Source: a virus. Taken from it: a DNA stretch of 64,000 nucleotides. A model generated the notes under the pieces. The model did no database searches. It was not told the DNA's origin and saw only the letters and a program-made list of their open reading frames with translations. The stretch is from the IMG/VR virus record IMGVR_UViG_3300042261_002390, positions 182,150 to 246,149 of that record. The stretch is one strand, 5' to 3'. The translations under genes and the position numbers were made by a program. Within the stretch, counting starts at the first letter, position 1; the number at the start of each line of letters is the position of its first letter. Positions 24,613-33,385 of the stretch are shown one piece after another.

Positions 24613-25191
24613 ATGAACTTACGTAAATTTTTCAATTATCCTGATACTAAACAAAAATCATTAATTTCTAATGATATTAATACTATCATGAAGAAATGTG
24701 GCGATATTGCATATGCCGAGCAACGTGAACAACGTGACTTAAAGATAAGACACGATAGTAAATGCCAAAACGGAAAATGTAAGAGCAATGATATTGTTAA
24801 TAAAATAAGGGATGTACAGGGTAGGGGAAATGTTTCCGGTACATTTTATTTAGGCTTTGGTGATGTTTCTGGTAATTTAATGGTTGATACGTTAGAAGTA
24901 AATCATTGTAACGTGTGCGGTCATGAATGGAGAAAATTTAAAGAAAAATCAATTAGCAGTGAGCAGATTTTGGTTGTAGCGTTAAATTATTTGGCTGATA
25001 TTTTAACTAAGCCAATTGAAAAGGAAGATTTTCCTTGGAAAGCTGATGCTATAAAAGTGTTTGATGATTGTTGTGCAGAATCAATATATAGCTTAGTGAT
25101 AAAAAACAAATCTAATATTTTTATCAATACTGCATCTAAATTGAATCGTAATCAGTTGAGAAAGCACTATAAATCTGTTTTTGATAATTAG
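24613..25191 (+). CDS. Zinc-binding hypothetical protein, 192 aa
   Basis: Two Cys pairs are visible: SKCQNGKCKS and NHCNVCGHEWRKF, spaced ~55 residues apart, a probable zinc-ribbon-like site. The C-terminal half is helical. Function unknown, possibly nucleic-acid binding. Confidence 0.65.
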   Translation: MNLRKFFNYPDTKQKSLISNDINTIMKKCGDIAYAEQREQRDLKIRHDSKCQNGKCKSNDIVNKIRDVQGRGNVSGTFYLGFGDVSGNLMVDTLEVNHCNVCGHEWRKFKEKSISSEQILVVALNYLADILTKPIEKEDFPWKADAIKVFDDCCAESIYSLVIKNKSNIFINTASKLNRNQLRKHYKSVFDN

Positions 25192-25237
25192 TATAAAGAA
25201 TCTATTATTATTTTATTAACTTCACAGTTTTAATCAA

Positions 25238-25756
25238 ATGAAAAATTTTAAAATTATTGCCATAGCTGCAGTTAGTGTAGATGGCGTTATTGGTATTGGT
25301 GATAAAATACCTTGGCATATCTCTGAAGACTTCAAACATTTTAGAGATACCACAATGGGAAGTACGTTGATTATCGGGTATAATACGTATTTAACACTTC
25401 CTGAAAAAGCGTTTGAAGGCAGAAATTATTTTGTGTTGAATGGCGGTGTGAAATTTGAACATAATCGCAGAAATGTATTCCAATTTGATTCGTTAGATTC
25501 ATTGATAGCTGCACTTCCGGATAATGCCGATTTGTTTAAAAATAACGTCTATGTTGCGGGTGGCGCAATGGTTTATGAGTCTGCAATTGATTATTGCGAT
25601 GAAGCAATAATTACTTGGGTTAATAAAATCTATCCGGATGGGACTAAGTACTTTCCTATCGAAAAATTATTCAATAATTTTGAAATTTACGATGACCAAG
25701 ACTGGCAAAAAAGTCAATCTGGACTATCATACAAAATAACTAAATATAAAAAATAG
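25238..25756 (+). CDS. folA: Dihydrofolate reductase
   Basis: 172 residues, usual length. Clear DHFR features: IAIAAVSVDGVIGIGDKIPW, HISEDFKHFRDTTMG (the acidic active-site residue), the NADPH-binding strand STLIIGYNTY, and VYVAGGAMVYESAIDYCDEA (the GG loop). It reduces dihydrofolate to tetrahydrofolate with NADPH, supporting dTMP and purine synthesis during infection. No thymidylate synthase is in the window. Confidence 0.92.
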   Translation: MKNFKIIAIAAVSVDGVIGIGDKIPWHISEDFKHFRDTTMGSTLIIGYNTYLTLPEKAFEGRNYFVLNGGVKFEHNRRNVFQFDSLDSLIAALPDNADLFKNNVYVAGGAMVYESAIDYCDEAIITWVNKIYPDGTKYFPIEKLFNNFEIYDDQDWQKSQSGLSYKITKYKK

Positions 25757-25760
25757 TATT

Positions 25761-26042
25761 ATGAGCAAAGAATTGTCAGTTATTATTTTAGGCGGTGCAA
25801 ATTCTGGAAAGTCTGCGATGATGCTGCAGATTGAAAAACTGCTTAAAGAAAATGGTTTCAATGTTGAATTGTCATTCGAAGGTCATCCCGACTATTCTGG
25901 AAATAACACCGTTCATTTTCACGAAAGAGAAGGTAAAAATTTTGAGAATAAAATTGAGGCAATCAAGAAAAAAACAAAAATTATTTTAAAAGAAGCACAA
26001 TTAAAACATGTCCCCGTCTACCATCTCCAACCAGAAGACTAA
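25761..26042 (+). CDS. Small P-loop NTP-binding protein, 93 aa
   Basis: Walker A is VIILGGANSGKSAMMLQI near the N-terminus. No clear Walker B follows in this short protein, so it may be a minimal or truncated P-loop kinase-like protein that binds ATP or GTP. Its last 35 bases overlap the next gene. Confidence 0.65.
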   Translation: MSKELSVIILGGANSGKSAMMLQIEKLLKENGFNVELSFEGHPDYSGNNTVHFHEREGKNFENKIEAIKKKTKIILKEAQLKHVPVYHLQPED

Positions 26043-26523
26043 ACCAATTAGTACTCAAGAAATGGAAGTAGCGATAGCTACGATGTTTGGCATTAGAACA
26101 CACGTTATAGTGCCAAACATCTCTTGGGGATTGCCGGGAATGCATGAATGTGATTTATTTGTGATTCCTAAGTCTGGTTGTGCTAAAGAAGTTGAAATTA
26201 AAAGAAGCAAGTCAGATTTTTTAGCTGATTTTAAAAAGGGGCATAATCATGTGGATAGACAAAAAAGGATAAGTGAGTTCTATTATGCCTTTCCTGCTGA
26301 TTTAGTTGATAAATGCATTGATTTAGTTCCTGAAAACGCAGGTATTATTGTATGTGAACGTTATAAAAATTATCGTGGTATCGAATCAGTTAGAGCTAGT
26401 ATTAAACGTAAAGCGAAATGGATTAAAGATTCGAGAAAGCTAACACTTGAAGAACAATTTAAAATCGCACGCTTAGGTTGCATGAGGATTTGGGGTCTTA
26501 AACAAAAATTAAATAAAAAATGA
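26008..26523 (+). CDS. PD-(D/E)XK nuclease-fold protein (MmcB-like)
   Basis: 171 residues. The core is MHECDLFVIPKSGCAKEVEI followed by KRSKSDFLADFKKG: Asp49 and the E-x-K pair (EIK) give the D-ExK active site, and the later DFxxDxKK helix matches MmcB-like DNA repair proteins. Expected to be a metal-dependent DNA-processing or repair nuclease. The exact start is uncertain (an internal ATG at 26065). Confidence 0.7.
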   Translation: MSPSTISNQKTKPISTQEMEVAIATMFGIRTHVIVPNISWGLPGMHECDLFVIPKSGCAKEVEIKRSKSDFLADFKKGHNHVDRQKRISEFYYAFPADLVDKCIDLVPENAGIIVCERYKNYRGIESVRASIKRKAKWIKDSRKLTLEEQFKIARLGCMRIWGLKQKLNKK

Positions 26524-26807
26524 GAAAGATTTTAGCCGTAATATGTTTGTTGGTTTTGGCTTCTTGCATGGGTAAACCAAAAGATAAATCCACACCTACT
26601 ACAGATTTTTGGGAAATGAAGAAAGACAGTAAATATGAAATTTTCATTTCTGGTGGGGAAGATATAATATATGTTAAGTCATATGAGTTTATGGATAATG
26701 GTTGCTGTAAAGCAGAATATTTAAGGAAAAAAGGTTCTGGTGGAGCAAGATGGGACACCACAATTATTTGCGGTTCGTTTGCAATAAGAACATATGAAAA
26801 ACGATAA
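26520..26807 (+). CDS. Predicted lipoprotein, 95 aa
   Basis: MRKILAVICLLVLASCMGKP is a lipoprotein signal with lipobox LASC; mature Cys16. The short polar remainder has a CC pair. Start overlaps the previous stop (ATGA-type). Probably anchored in the host envelope. Confidence 0.7.
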   Translation: MRKILAVICLLVLASCMGKPKDKSTPTTDFWEMKKDSKYEIFISGGEDIIYVKSYEFMDNGCCKAEYLRKKGSGGARWDTTIICGSFAIRTYEKR

Positions 26808-26829
26808 GAAACTTTTAAATAAAAAACAA

Positions 26830-27426
26830 ATGACAATTCCAAAATTCAATAACGTTCCTAACGAACGAATTCAATTAAGATACACCACTAATTCAGGTAA
26901 ACAAGTTGATTTAGATTATTTTATTTCAAGGTCGGTTGCAGTCGTTGGTGTTGTGATTGCCAGTACATTAAATGGTATGTATGTGCTGATAGCACAAAGG
27001 TCAAAAAATATGCGTGATGAAGCACTTAAGTTTGGTGTGCCTTGTGGTTACCTTGACTGGAATGAAAATGCACATGAAGCAATGGTTAGGGAAATTTGTG
27101 AAGAAACTTCATTACATTTGCCGGATTTCGAAAAATATATTATCTTTGACAACAATAAGCAGCCATACTGTGTAAAGTCGAGTCCTAGTGAGAATCATCA
27201 AAATGTATCGTTGTTATTTGTGACTGTTGTGGATTTATATGCCGAAATGCAATTATTTCCATACGATATTGAGAAATTTACTTGTCATGAAACCTCTATG
27301 GTTAAATGGATGCCTTTTGTTGAATTCATAACCAATCGTAAAAACATTGAATGGGCGTTTAATCATGATGAAACAATTATGGGTGCGTTAAAACATTTCA
27401 ACGAGAATTATAAAGCAAATGGATGA
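26830..27426 (+). CDS. Nudix hydrolase
   Basis: The Nudix box is GYLDWNENAHEAMVREICEE followed by TSL, matching Gx5Ex7REUxEExxU with Ser in place of the usual Gly near the end. It cleaves nucleoside diphosphates linked to another group, releasing e.g. a phosphate or nucleotide; the substrate cannot be predicted. I use ATG 26830 (MTIPKFNNVPNERIQLRYTT), not 26794, because the latter overlaps the upstream lipoprotein. Confidence 0.8.
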   Translation: MTIPKFNNVPNERIQLRYTTNSGKQVDLDYFISRSVAVVGVVIASTLNGMYVLIAQRSKNMRDEALKFGVPCGYLDWNENAHEAMVREICEETSLHLPDFEKYIIFDNNKQPYCVKSSPSENHQNVSLLFVTVVDLYAEMQLFPYDIEKFTCHETSMVKWMPFVEFITNRKNIEWAFNHDETIMGALKHFNENYKANG

Positions 27427-28837
27427 TAATAAACTATTACTTCCATCTGGAAAACTCATTACATTTAATGATGAGCAATATGATGGGATTAATAACATAC
27501 GGAATTGGTTAAAAATAAGGAAGAATAATAATTATTTCACTCTTGCAGGTTATGCAGGTACAGGTAAATCAACGATAATCAAGAAGATTCTTGACCAGTT
27601 TCGTGGTGGAGTTGTTGTATCAGCACCAACACATAAAGCTAAAAAGGTTGTTATGAATACAACCAATAGAGATGGTCAGACCTTACATGGATTGTTGGGT
27701 TTAAGACCTGATTTGGATTTAGATAATTTTAATCCAAATGACCCTAAATTTAATCCGATTGCTTTACCAAAAATTAATGATTATAATCTTGTGATTATTG
27801 ATGAAGCATCTATGATTAATAAAGAGTTATATGATTTAATTTTAGAACAAACTGAAGATGGTTGGACAAAAATATTGTTTGTTGGTGACCCGGCGCAAAT
27901 TCCACCTGTTGGTGAAAAAGAAAGTGCTGTTTTTAGTGCAAAAACCAATTTATTTCATCAATTAACTAAAATCGAAAGGCAGAATGATACCAATCCTCTG
28001 GCATATATTTATGATGCATTGAGAAACAATTTAACCACCGTTGATGGCGGTTTTAAGCGCATTAGTAACATTAATGAACATGGTGAAGGAATTCGGTTCA
28101 CTTTGAAAAAACGTGAGTTTAGAACGGCTGTTCTCGATAAGTTTTCATCTGAAGAATTTAAAAAGGATACTGACTATGCAAAAGTAATTGCATGGAAAAA
28201 TGATACTGTTATTAGCTCAAATCATGTGATTCGAAATGCGTTGTTAAATAACACATCTGAAATGATTGAAGTCAATGACATATTAATGGGATATCGTAGC
28301 GTTAGCGATGATAAGGGAAGATACAATATTATCGAAAATTCTGCTGATTATCGTGTTGTTGATAAATTGAAGAGAGAAACTAATGCTTATGGCATTCAAG
28401 GCTATCAAGTTAAATTGAGAGAAGATTTAGCTAAGGGCGAGTTTAAATTTATTGATGTTTTTATCATCGACACTAATGATAATGATAACTTACATTTATA
28501 TGCTGAAATGCACGATTTTTTGCGTGACATGGGTAAGGCAAATAAAGGTATGTGGAAAAAGTATTATGAGTTTAGACGTTGTAATTTATTGATGAAAACA
28601 ATCAATGTATATAGAAACGGATTGCTTCGTAGTTCTGGCGATATTATTGTTAAGGATTTGGACTATGGTTATGCAATCACCGGGCATAAATCACAGGGTA
28701 GTACATACAGTCATGTATTTGTGATGGAGAATGATATTAATAATAATTGGGTGCTTAAAGAAAGAAATCAAATAAAATATGTTGCATTAACCAGACCTAG
28801 TTTAACTGCAACAGTGTTAACAACTAAATTAGATTAA
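27419..28837 (+). CDS. dda: Dda-like SF1B DNA helicase
   Basis: 472 residues, similar in length to T4 Dda (439). Walker A is LAGYAGTGKSTIIKK, motif Ia is VVSAPTHKAKKV, Walker B is LVIIDEASM, motif III is ILFVGDPAQIPPVG, motif V/VI is YAITGHKSQGSTYSHVFVME and YVALTRPS. These define a RecD/Dda-type 5'-3' helicase that uses ATP to unwind DNA at replication starts and recombination intermediates. It overlaps the Nudix gene by 8 bases. Confidence 0.9.
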   Translation: MDDNKLLLPSGKLITFNDEQYDGINNIRNWLKIRKNNNYFTLAGYAGTGKSTIIKKILDQFRGGVVVSAPTHKAKKVVMNTTNRDGQTLHGLLGLRPDLDLDNFNPNDPKFNPIALPKINDYNLVIIDEASMINKELYDLILEQTEDGWTKILFVGDPAQIPPVGEKESAVFSAKTNLFHQLTKIERQNDTNPLAYIYDALRNNLTTVDGGFKRISNINEHGEGIRFTLKKREFRTAVLDKFSSEEFKKDTDYAKVIAWKNDTVISSNHVIRNALLNNTSEMIEVNDILMGYRSVSDDKGRYNIIENSADYRVVDKLKRETNAYGIQGYQVKLREDLAKGEFKFIDVFIIDTNDNDNLHLYAEMHDFLRDMGKANKGMWKKYYEFRRCNLLMKTINVYRNGLLRSSGDIIVKDLDYGYAITGHKSQGSTYSHVFVMENDINNNWVLKERNQIKYVALTRPSLTATVLTTKLD

Positions 28838-29094
28838 TGATGGAAAAATTTACACACGGAATTATGGTAGTTAATCCTAAAATAACGGATGAGAATGGTG
28901 ATGTTAATGTTCTTCATTTTGCTGGATATTGGGAACAACCTACATCAGAAGATGTACTCTCGTTAATGGATGAACTTGAAACCGATGAAACTTTTGGCTT
29001 AACAGAAATGGCACAAGCAGGTGAACTTGAATACTACCCGGCAAGTCCTGAAATTCTTGACCACTTCAATGGTTTAAACTTTGAAGAAGAATAG
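28837..29094 (+). CDS. Acidic hypothetical protein, 85 aa
   Basis: The start ATG shares its A with the helicase stop TAA (TAATG), so it is coupled. Strongly acidic (SEDVLSLMDELETDETFGLT). A DNA-mimic or helicase partner is possible from position and charge, but this is only inference. Confidence 0.7.
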   Translation: MMEKFTHGIMVVNPKITDENGDVNVLHFAGYWEQPTSEDVLSLMDELETDETFGLTEMAQAGELEYYPASPEILDHFNGLNFEEE

Positions 29095-29096
29095 CC

Positions 29097-29354
29097 GTGA
29101 AAGACTTTCTTAAATCAATTAATTGGAGATATCTGATTAAATATGAGCTAATTGTAATAGTGACAATTGGCTCATTGTATACTGTATCGAAGAATAAGTT
29201 TCCTGAAAAGATTGGATATGCCTTATTGTTGTTTGTATTGTGGACGCTATTGGTGTTTATTTCAGCATTTTCCAATTATATTCTGAAGAAAAATGTAACA
29301 AATCGGAAAGATTCAACGTATAAGAGCAAAAAAGAAAATAATGAACATCGATAA
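29097..29354 (+). CDS. Small membrane protein, 85 aa, GTG start
   Basis: The best start is GTG 29097, two bases after the previous stop. Two membrane segments at about 18-33 and 41-65, then a Lys-rich tail. The next gene's promoter motif lies inside its 3' end (29293-29326). Confidence 0.6.
   Translation: MKDFLKSINWRYLIKYELIVIVTIGSLYTVSKNKFPEKIGYALLLFVLWTLLVFISAFSNYILKKNVTNRKDSTYKSKKENNEHR
29293..29328 (+). promoter_or_regulatory. Phage promoter motif inside a coding region
   Basis: AATGTAACA, 16-17 bases, AACGTATAAGAG, within the 3' end of the membrane-protein gene and just before ATG 29341. Confidence 0.6.
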
Positions 29355-29589
29355 TAATATATTAGGTTTTAAGAAAGCATATGGTGAAGAAATTTACCGT
29401 GAAAAAGAACAACTGTCTTTCTGTACATCTAATGTTCAGTTAAAATCAAATTCTGAGTTTATTGGTGTCGTTAAATGTTTATGGCTGCCATCCAATGAGA
29501 ACCGTAACAGAAAAAATGATTTATGGTGGGTTGAATGGAATAATGGTAAGTTTGGGATTGTTGAAGAAAAAGACGTTATTATAATATAA
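29341..29589 (+). CDS. Hypothetical protein, 82 aa
   Basis: Begins MNIDNNILGFKKAYGEEIYR, ends with a small beta-rich segment WWVEWNNGKFGIVEEKDVII. No family recognised. Confidence 0.65.
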   Translation: MNIDNNILGFKKAYGEEIYREKEQLSFCTSNVQLKSNSEFIGVVKCLWLPSNENRNRKNDLWWVEWNNGKFGIVEEKDVIII

Positions 29590-29598
29590 ATAAACATC

Positions 29599-29952
29599 AT
29601 GGAAAATGCAGACAATATAAAAGTATTGGATAAAATTGATGAATTACTTTCTTTGAGAGAATCTAAGAAATTATCATTACTTCATTTGAATAGGGTAATA
29701 CGTGAAGGTATTGCCACTTCCAGAAGACTGCCTAGACGTTGGTATGTTAAGAATCCCAATGATGATATTATTGAATATCTCGGCAAAAAATATAACCGAG
29801 ATTTAAGTCAATACTCGAACTATATGCTTCCTATCGGATTAGGTGAAATTCATGGCGAATTTGCGTTAATTCCTCATGATATCGATTATTCGTGGGAAAT
29901 CACTCATGAAGAATTTGATTTAGCAATTAAATTACAGAACAATGGAGAATAA
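29599..29952 (+). CDS. Hypothetical protein, 117 aa
   Basis: Charged and mainly helical, with VIREGIATSRRLPRRWYVKN. Coupled to the next gene by an 11-base overlap. Not recognised. Confidence 0.7.
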   Translation: MENADNIKVLDKIDELLSLRESKKLSLLHLNRVIREGIATSRRLPRRWYVKNPNDDIIEYLGKKYNRDLSQYSNYMLPIGLGEIHGEFALIPHDIDYSWEITHEEFDLAIKLQNNGE

Positions 29953-30631
29953 ATTAGATAATCTGATTAAGGATATTGCCCGGGTTAATCAAATAGATAA
30001 TAAATCTATTCCGGAAAGAGTTATGAAATTCAACGAAGAGTTTGGTGAATACATAACTGAAACTATTAAGCTAATGGGTTTTACATATAAACCTTTTGAC
30101 CGTGAGCATTTTATTGAAGAAGGTGCTGATTCACTTCAAACATTATTGTCGATTCAACTAGCTGCATGTGAAAAAGCAGGTGTTGATTTTCAGGAAGTGC
30201 TTGATAGAATGCCGGAGAAGAATCGTAAATGGGAAGATAAATCAAGGCAATATACTAGGAATGCTAATGAACCTAAAATTATTCGTATTGCATTCTATAA
30301 ACAATATTCTGCAGATGGAAAATTATTTAGCTGGTATGTTGATTTGCCAGATTATCCCGGAAATCAAGGCGATTTGCAAATGGTAATGGGTGCTGATACA
30401 TTATTAACTATGCTATCAGATGGTAAGCCATTCGTTTTGTTAAATGTTTCCTTAGACTATTTCGAAGGAAGTAATTGTCTTGAATTTATGGCTGACGATA
30501 TGATTTCGGGTGCTGATTATTTTATTCATCAATTGAATGGCATTCAAATCAGTTTAAACGTTTGGCTTTGTGAGGTTGTTAAAAAAGTATTTACTGACTA
30601 TCCAAAACTGATTTATTTTAAGAAAGCATAA
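29942..30631 (+). CDS. MazG-like NTP pyrophosphohydrolase domain protein
   Basis: 229 residues. The first ~110 residues show the MazG-type all-alpha pattern: VMKFNEEFGEYITETIKLM (the ExxE pair at Glu32-33/Glu36) and HFIEEGADSLQTLLSIQLAA (Glu59-60 and Asp63). This binds Mg2+ and cleaves NTPs or dNTPs to NMP and PPi. The C-terminal ~110 residues form a separate unrecognised domain. It overlaps an HD hydrolase gene by one base, suggesting a nucleotide-pool role for the pair. Confidence 0.75.
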   Translation: MENKLDNLIKDIARVNQIDNKSIPERVMKFNEEFGEYITETIKLMGFTYKPFDREHFIEEGADSLQTLLSIQLAACEKAGVDFQEVLDRMPEKNRKWEDKSRQYTRNANEPKIIRIAFYKQYSADGKLFSWYVDLPDYPGNQGDLQMVMGADTLLTMLSDGKPFVLLNVSLDYFEGSNCLEFMADDMISGADYFIHQLNGIQISLNVWLCEVVKKVFTDYPKLIYFKKA

Positions 30632-31179
30632 TGAGCAAATTAATTGAAGATATTGTTAAACCAATTTCAGACCTTGAGCGAAGAATAATAGCTGACCCTG
30701 ATTTTATCGAGGGTGCTCAATATGGACGACCAAGGCGTGGACACCCTGAAGGTGAAGTCATCTATCACATCAAGGAAGTTCTTGAAAATATTGATAAGTA
30801 TTATGGAGATGATACTTACTATGATGAATTACGCATAATAGCATTGGTTCATGATACGTTTAAGCATAAGGTTGACAGGAACTTGCCAAAAGCTGGTGAA
30901 AATCATCATGGGATGATTGCCAGACGATTTGCTGAAAAGTTTCAAATGTATGGCTCTGTCTATACTGTTATCGAAATGCATGATGATGCATATAATGCAT
31001 GGTCTAAGGGCAATAGAAACAATGATTGGTATGGTGCTAAGAAAAAGGCAACCAATTTAATTAACGGATTATTAATTGAAAATGCATTGGATTTGTTTGT
31101 TAAGTTCTACAAATGTGATAACTTTACAGGCGATAAATCTAATGATGATTATTTTTGGTTTACTAAATTAATAAAATAA
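30631..31179 (+). CDS. HD-domain phosphohydrolase
   Basis: 182 residues. Metal ligands typical of HD proteins: first His in VIYHIKEVLEN, HD in IIALVHDTFKHK (74-75), then ENHHGMIARRF (92-93) and VIEMHDDAYNAW (117-118). It is expected to release phosphate or pyrophosphate from a nucleotide. The direct neighbour is MazG-like, as in some phage nucleotide-sanitising pairs. Its substrate is not predictable. Confidence 0.75.
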   Translation: MSKLIEDIVKPISDLERRIIADPDFIEGAQYGRPRRGHPEGEVIYHIKEVLENIDKYYGDDTYYDELRIIALVHDTFKHKVDRNLPKAGENHHGMIARRFAEKFQMYGSVYTVIEMHDDAYNAWSKGNRNNDWYGAKKKATNLINGLLIENALDLFVKFYKCDNFTGDKSNDDYFWFTKLIK

Positions 31180-31665
31180 ATGTTTGGATTAGAATTTACA
31201 TCGAAATTTCCTTTTATTCGTATAACAGGTATTGTTAAATACGTTAATCAGCATGCAAATGCTGAAATTAATTCGTATCAGAAGAATCTAATTAATCTTA
31301 ACAGAAATTTACTGTTATTTAATCAAGTGCCGATAAATAAGATTCGTTTTGTTTTTCAACCAACATTCATTTATGAAGTCGATGCAGACAGGGTGAATCC
31401 AGAATATGATGTTTTGACCCCGACAAATAGAATTACCGGGAATGTTATAAGTAGTTTGCCTAAAATCGAAATGAATAAGCCGTTGAATATAATTTATATC
31501 ACCGTTAACACATATCGTACTATCAATAATTATGACTTGTTGAAACAATTATTGAAAAAGAGTAAAAGAGGGGTGGTAATATATATCTCTGATGTTGAGA
31601 GTGTTAATAATGATATGATTAGATTCATCAATTTAGATGAAGAAATAATTAACCGTAATATTTAA
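31180..31665 (+). CDS. Hypothetical protein, 161 aa
   Basis: Begins MFGLEFTSKFPFIRITGIVK, ILE/ASN-rich alpha/beta composition with strands such as LNIIYITVNTYRTINNYDLL and RGVVIYISDVES, which could be a Rossmann-like fold. Not recognised. Confidence 0.65.
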   Translation: MFGLEFTSKFPFIRITGIVKYVNQHANAEINSYQKNLINLNRNLLLFNQVPINKIRFVFQPTFIYEVDADRVNPEYDVLTPTNRITGNVISSLPKIEMNKPLNIIYITVNTYRTINNYDLLKQLLKKSKRGVVIYISDVESVNNDMIRFINLDEEIINRNI

Positions 31666-31670
31666 AAAAT

Positions 31671-32003
31671 ATGGCACAGAAATTTATAATTAATGACGGT
31701 GTTTTAATTTTGGGTAACGTAGAATTGCATGAGCAATTATTACGAGGTGGTCTTGAACGCAATAAAACAGTTGGTGGTGGCTATTGGTTAAAAGACCATA
31801 GAACAAACACACTATATTTTTACAGCAAATCACATGACTTTGGGCGTGTAACTGAAGAACAGTTTAATAATGCTATAAAATCGCCATTTGTACAAGCAGC
31901 TTCGAAAATTGTCTTTAGTTTAGAAGATAGTTTAGATGCGGTATTATCTGCAGAATCAGCAAAAGAAGAACAACTTTTAAATAAAAAAGATGGGAACGAT
32001 TAA
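31671..32003 (+). CDS. Hypothetical protein, 110 aa
   Basis: Begins MAQKFIINDGVLILGNVELH; contains GGGYWLKDHRTNTLYFYSKS, a pattern seen in small phage proteins. Overlaps the next gene by 14 bases. Function unknown. Confidence 0.65.
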   Translation: MAQKFIINDGVLILGNVELHEQLLRGGLERNKTVGGGYWLKDHRTNTLYFYSKSHDFGRVTEEQFNNAIKSPFVQAASKIVFSLEDSLDAVLSAESAKEEQLLNKKDGND

Positions 32004-32472
32004 TAAAAAAGCGTATTGTGATTTAATTGAACAGGATTTAGCTGCATTGAAGAAATATATGCCGGAATGCTCTCTTGAAAGACAGCACATATCAAATATT
32101 TTGGAGTGGAGCATTAAACAACTATTTCCCGAATCAGAAAAACCTATTGTAGGTATTTTTCTGCTTGGTGAAAAATATTCGCTTGATTTAGGTTCGTCTG
32201 CACCTGTTGAAGTTAAACCTCTCAGATATACTGAAAAAGGTGTGGTTTGTAGATATTTATGTTCGTCTGCGGGTAGGGTTGAAACAATCTCATATGGTTT
32301 ATTAAAATCCAATGGTTTTGGAAAAACAAAAGTTAGAGTTGAATGGTTTACTGGCGATGTTACAATTGAACATCTTTTTGGTGAATTTGGTGATAACTAT
32401 TACTTCAATCCTAGCGAGAATCAAAGCTTTATTGCCCCTAAAGAATGGTGTGAAATAATTGATGGTGAGTAA
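31990..32472 (+). CDS. Hypothetical protein, 160 aa
   Basis: A helical N-terminus (LIEQDLAALKKYMPECSLER) precedes a beta-rich C-terminal half ending SFIAPKEWCEIIDGE. Not recognised. Confidence 0.65.
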   Translation: MGTINKKAYCDLIEQDLAALKKYMPECSLERQHISNILEWSIKQLFPESEKPIVGIFLLGEKYSLDLGSSAPVEVKPLRYTEKGVVCRYLCSSAGRVETISYGLLKSNGFGKTKVRVEWFTGDVTIEHLFGEFGDNYYFNPSENQSFIAPKEWCEIIDGE

Positions 32473-32475
32473 GAT

Positions 32476-32673
32476 ATGCAAAAATTTCAAGGCAATATCA
32501 AAACTAAATTTATTTGGATTATTCCGTTATTGATTGGCGTAAGCAAAAACAATATAGATAATAAGGCAAATGTATATGCAGTTCACATTACACCTTTTTT
32601 AGAAATTGGTTTTAATTGGAAAGGTACTAGGAATGGATATGAAAAAATCAAACAGAGTGATAATCACGAATAG
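32476..32673 (+). CDS. Small hypothetical protein, 65 aa
   Basis: Begins MQKFQGNIKTKFIWIIPLLI, a short hydrophobic N-terminal stretch. Overlaps the next reading frame by about 40 bases. Weaker than its neighbours. Confidence 0.45.
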   Translation: MQKFQGNIKTKFIWIIPLLIGVSKNNIDNKANVYAVHITPFLEIGFNWKGTRNGYEKIKQSDNHE

Positions 32674-32815
32674 AAAAGTAATTTTTGATGATTTTGAAAC
32701 CAGACTCGATAAAATATTTGAAGAAGGTAATCCAACAAAGGCACAGATTTTTGATGCATTGCATAAGTCATTGAATGTGTATGAAACCACCCAAACCGTC
32801 AAAAAAAGAAGTTGA
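32633..32815 (+). CDS. Small hypothetical protein, 60 aa
   Basis: From ATG 32633: MDMKKSNRVIITNRKVIFDD. Basic start, acidic middle, basic tail ending TVKKRS. No family recognised. Confidence 0.5.
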   Translation: MDMKKSNRVIITNRKVIFDDFETRLDKIFEEGNPTKAQIFDALHKSLNVYETTQTVKKRS

Positions 32816-32827
32816 TTTAACGGTAAA

Positions 32828-32862
32828 TTGTAACCTTTTTATTAGTTGTAACGTATAATCAA
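32828..32862 (+). promoter_or_regulatory. Phage promoter motif
   Basis: ATTGTAACC, 16-17 bases, AACGTATAATCA, 18 bases before ATG 32880. Confidence 0.7.
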
Positions 32863-32879
32863 TAGTAAAAATAATAATC

Positions 32880-33383
32880 ATGAATAGAATTGACGAAATT
32901 TTCAAAAAGCATACTCCATCAACTGAGATGGATGCTGATGAGGCTAAGGTATTTATGAACATTTTATTCTCAAAAGACCCAGTAATGGAGACCGATATAG
33001 ATGATTTAGATAAAGAATCTGAATTATATAAACATTTCAAACCATTATTTGAAGCACCACAAATTAAAGTATTTTTAATTAAAATCAAATATCTGACAAG
33101 CTTAAAAATTAGCATGGGTGCATTTATGATATTCTCAATGTGCATTGAGAATTTCGGTCAAGCTACCATGCATGCATATTATTTACACTCTAAGCTTCCA
33201 GCAAATACTTTAGTCACACTTAAACATATTGGTGAGTCATTATTCCCAATGGGATTCTTTTCAGAATCACAGTTGAAGCAAATTTGGGATGAACAAAAAA
33301 CCAACAGGAAAGAAGCTGCGGGTTTAACATGCATTGGTGCATTTGATAATTTATTGGACTATAAAGAAATGTGGGAGAAATAA
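32880..33383 (+). CDS. Hypothetical protein, 167 aa
   Basis: Begins MNRIDEIFKKHTPSTEMDAD. Helical and acidic with an amphipathic middle (ISMGAFMIFSMCIENFGQAT). Seems a soluble helical protein. Heads a four-gene group behind a phage promoter. Confidence 0.7.
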   Translation: MNRIDEIFKKHTPSTEMDADEAKVFMNILFSKDPVMETDIDDLDKESELYKHFKPLFEAPQIKVFLIKIKYLTSLKISMGAFMIFSMCIENFGQATMHAYYLHSKLPANTLVTLKHIGESLFPMGFFSESQLKQIWDEQKTNRKEAAGLTCIGAFDNLLDYKEMWEK

Positions 33384-33385
33384 TC

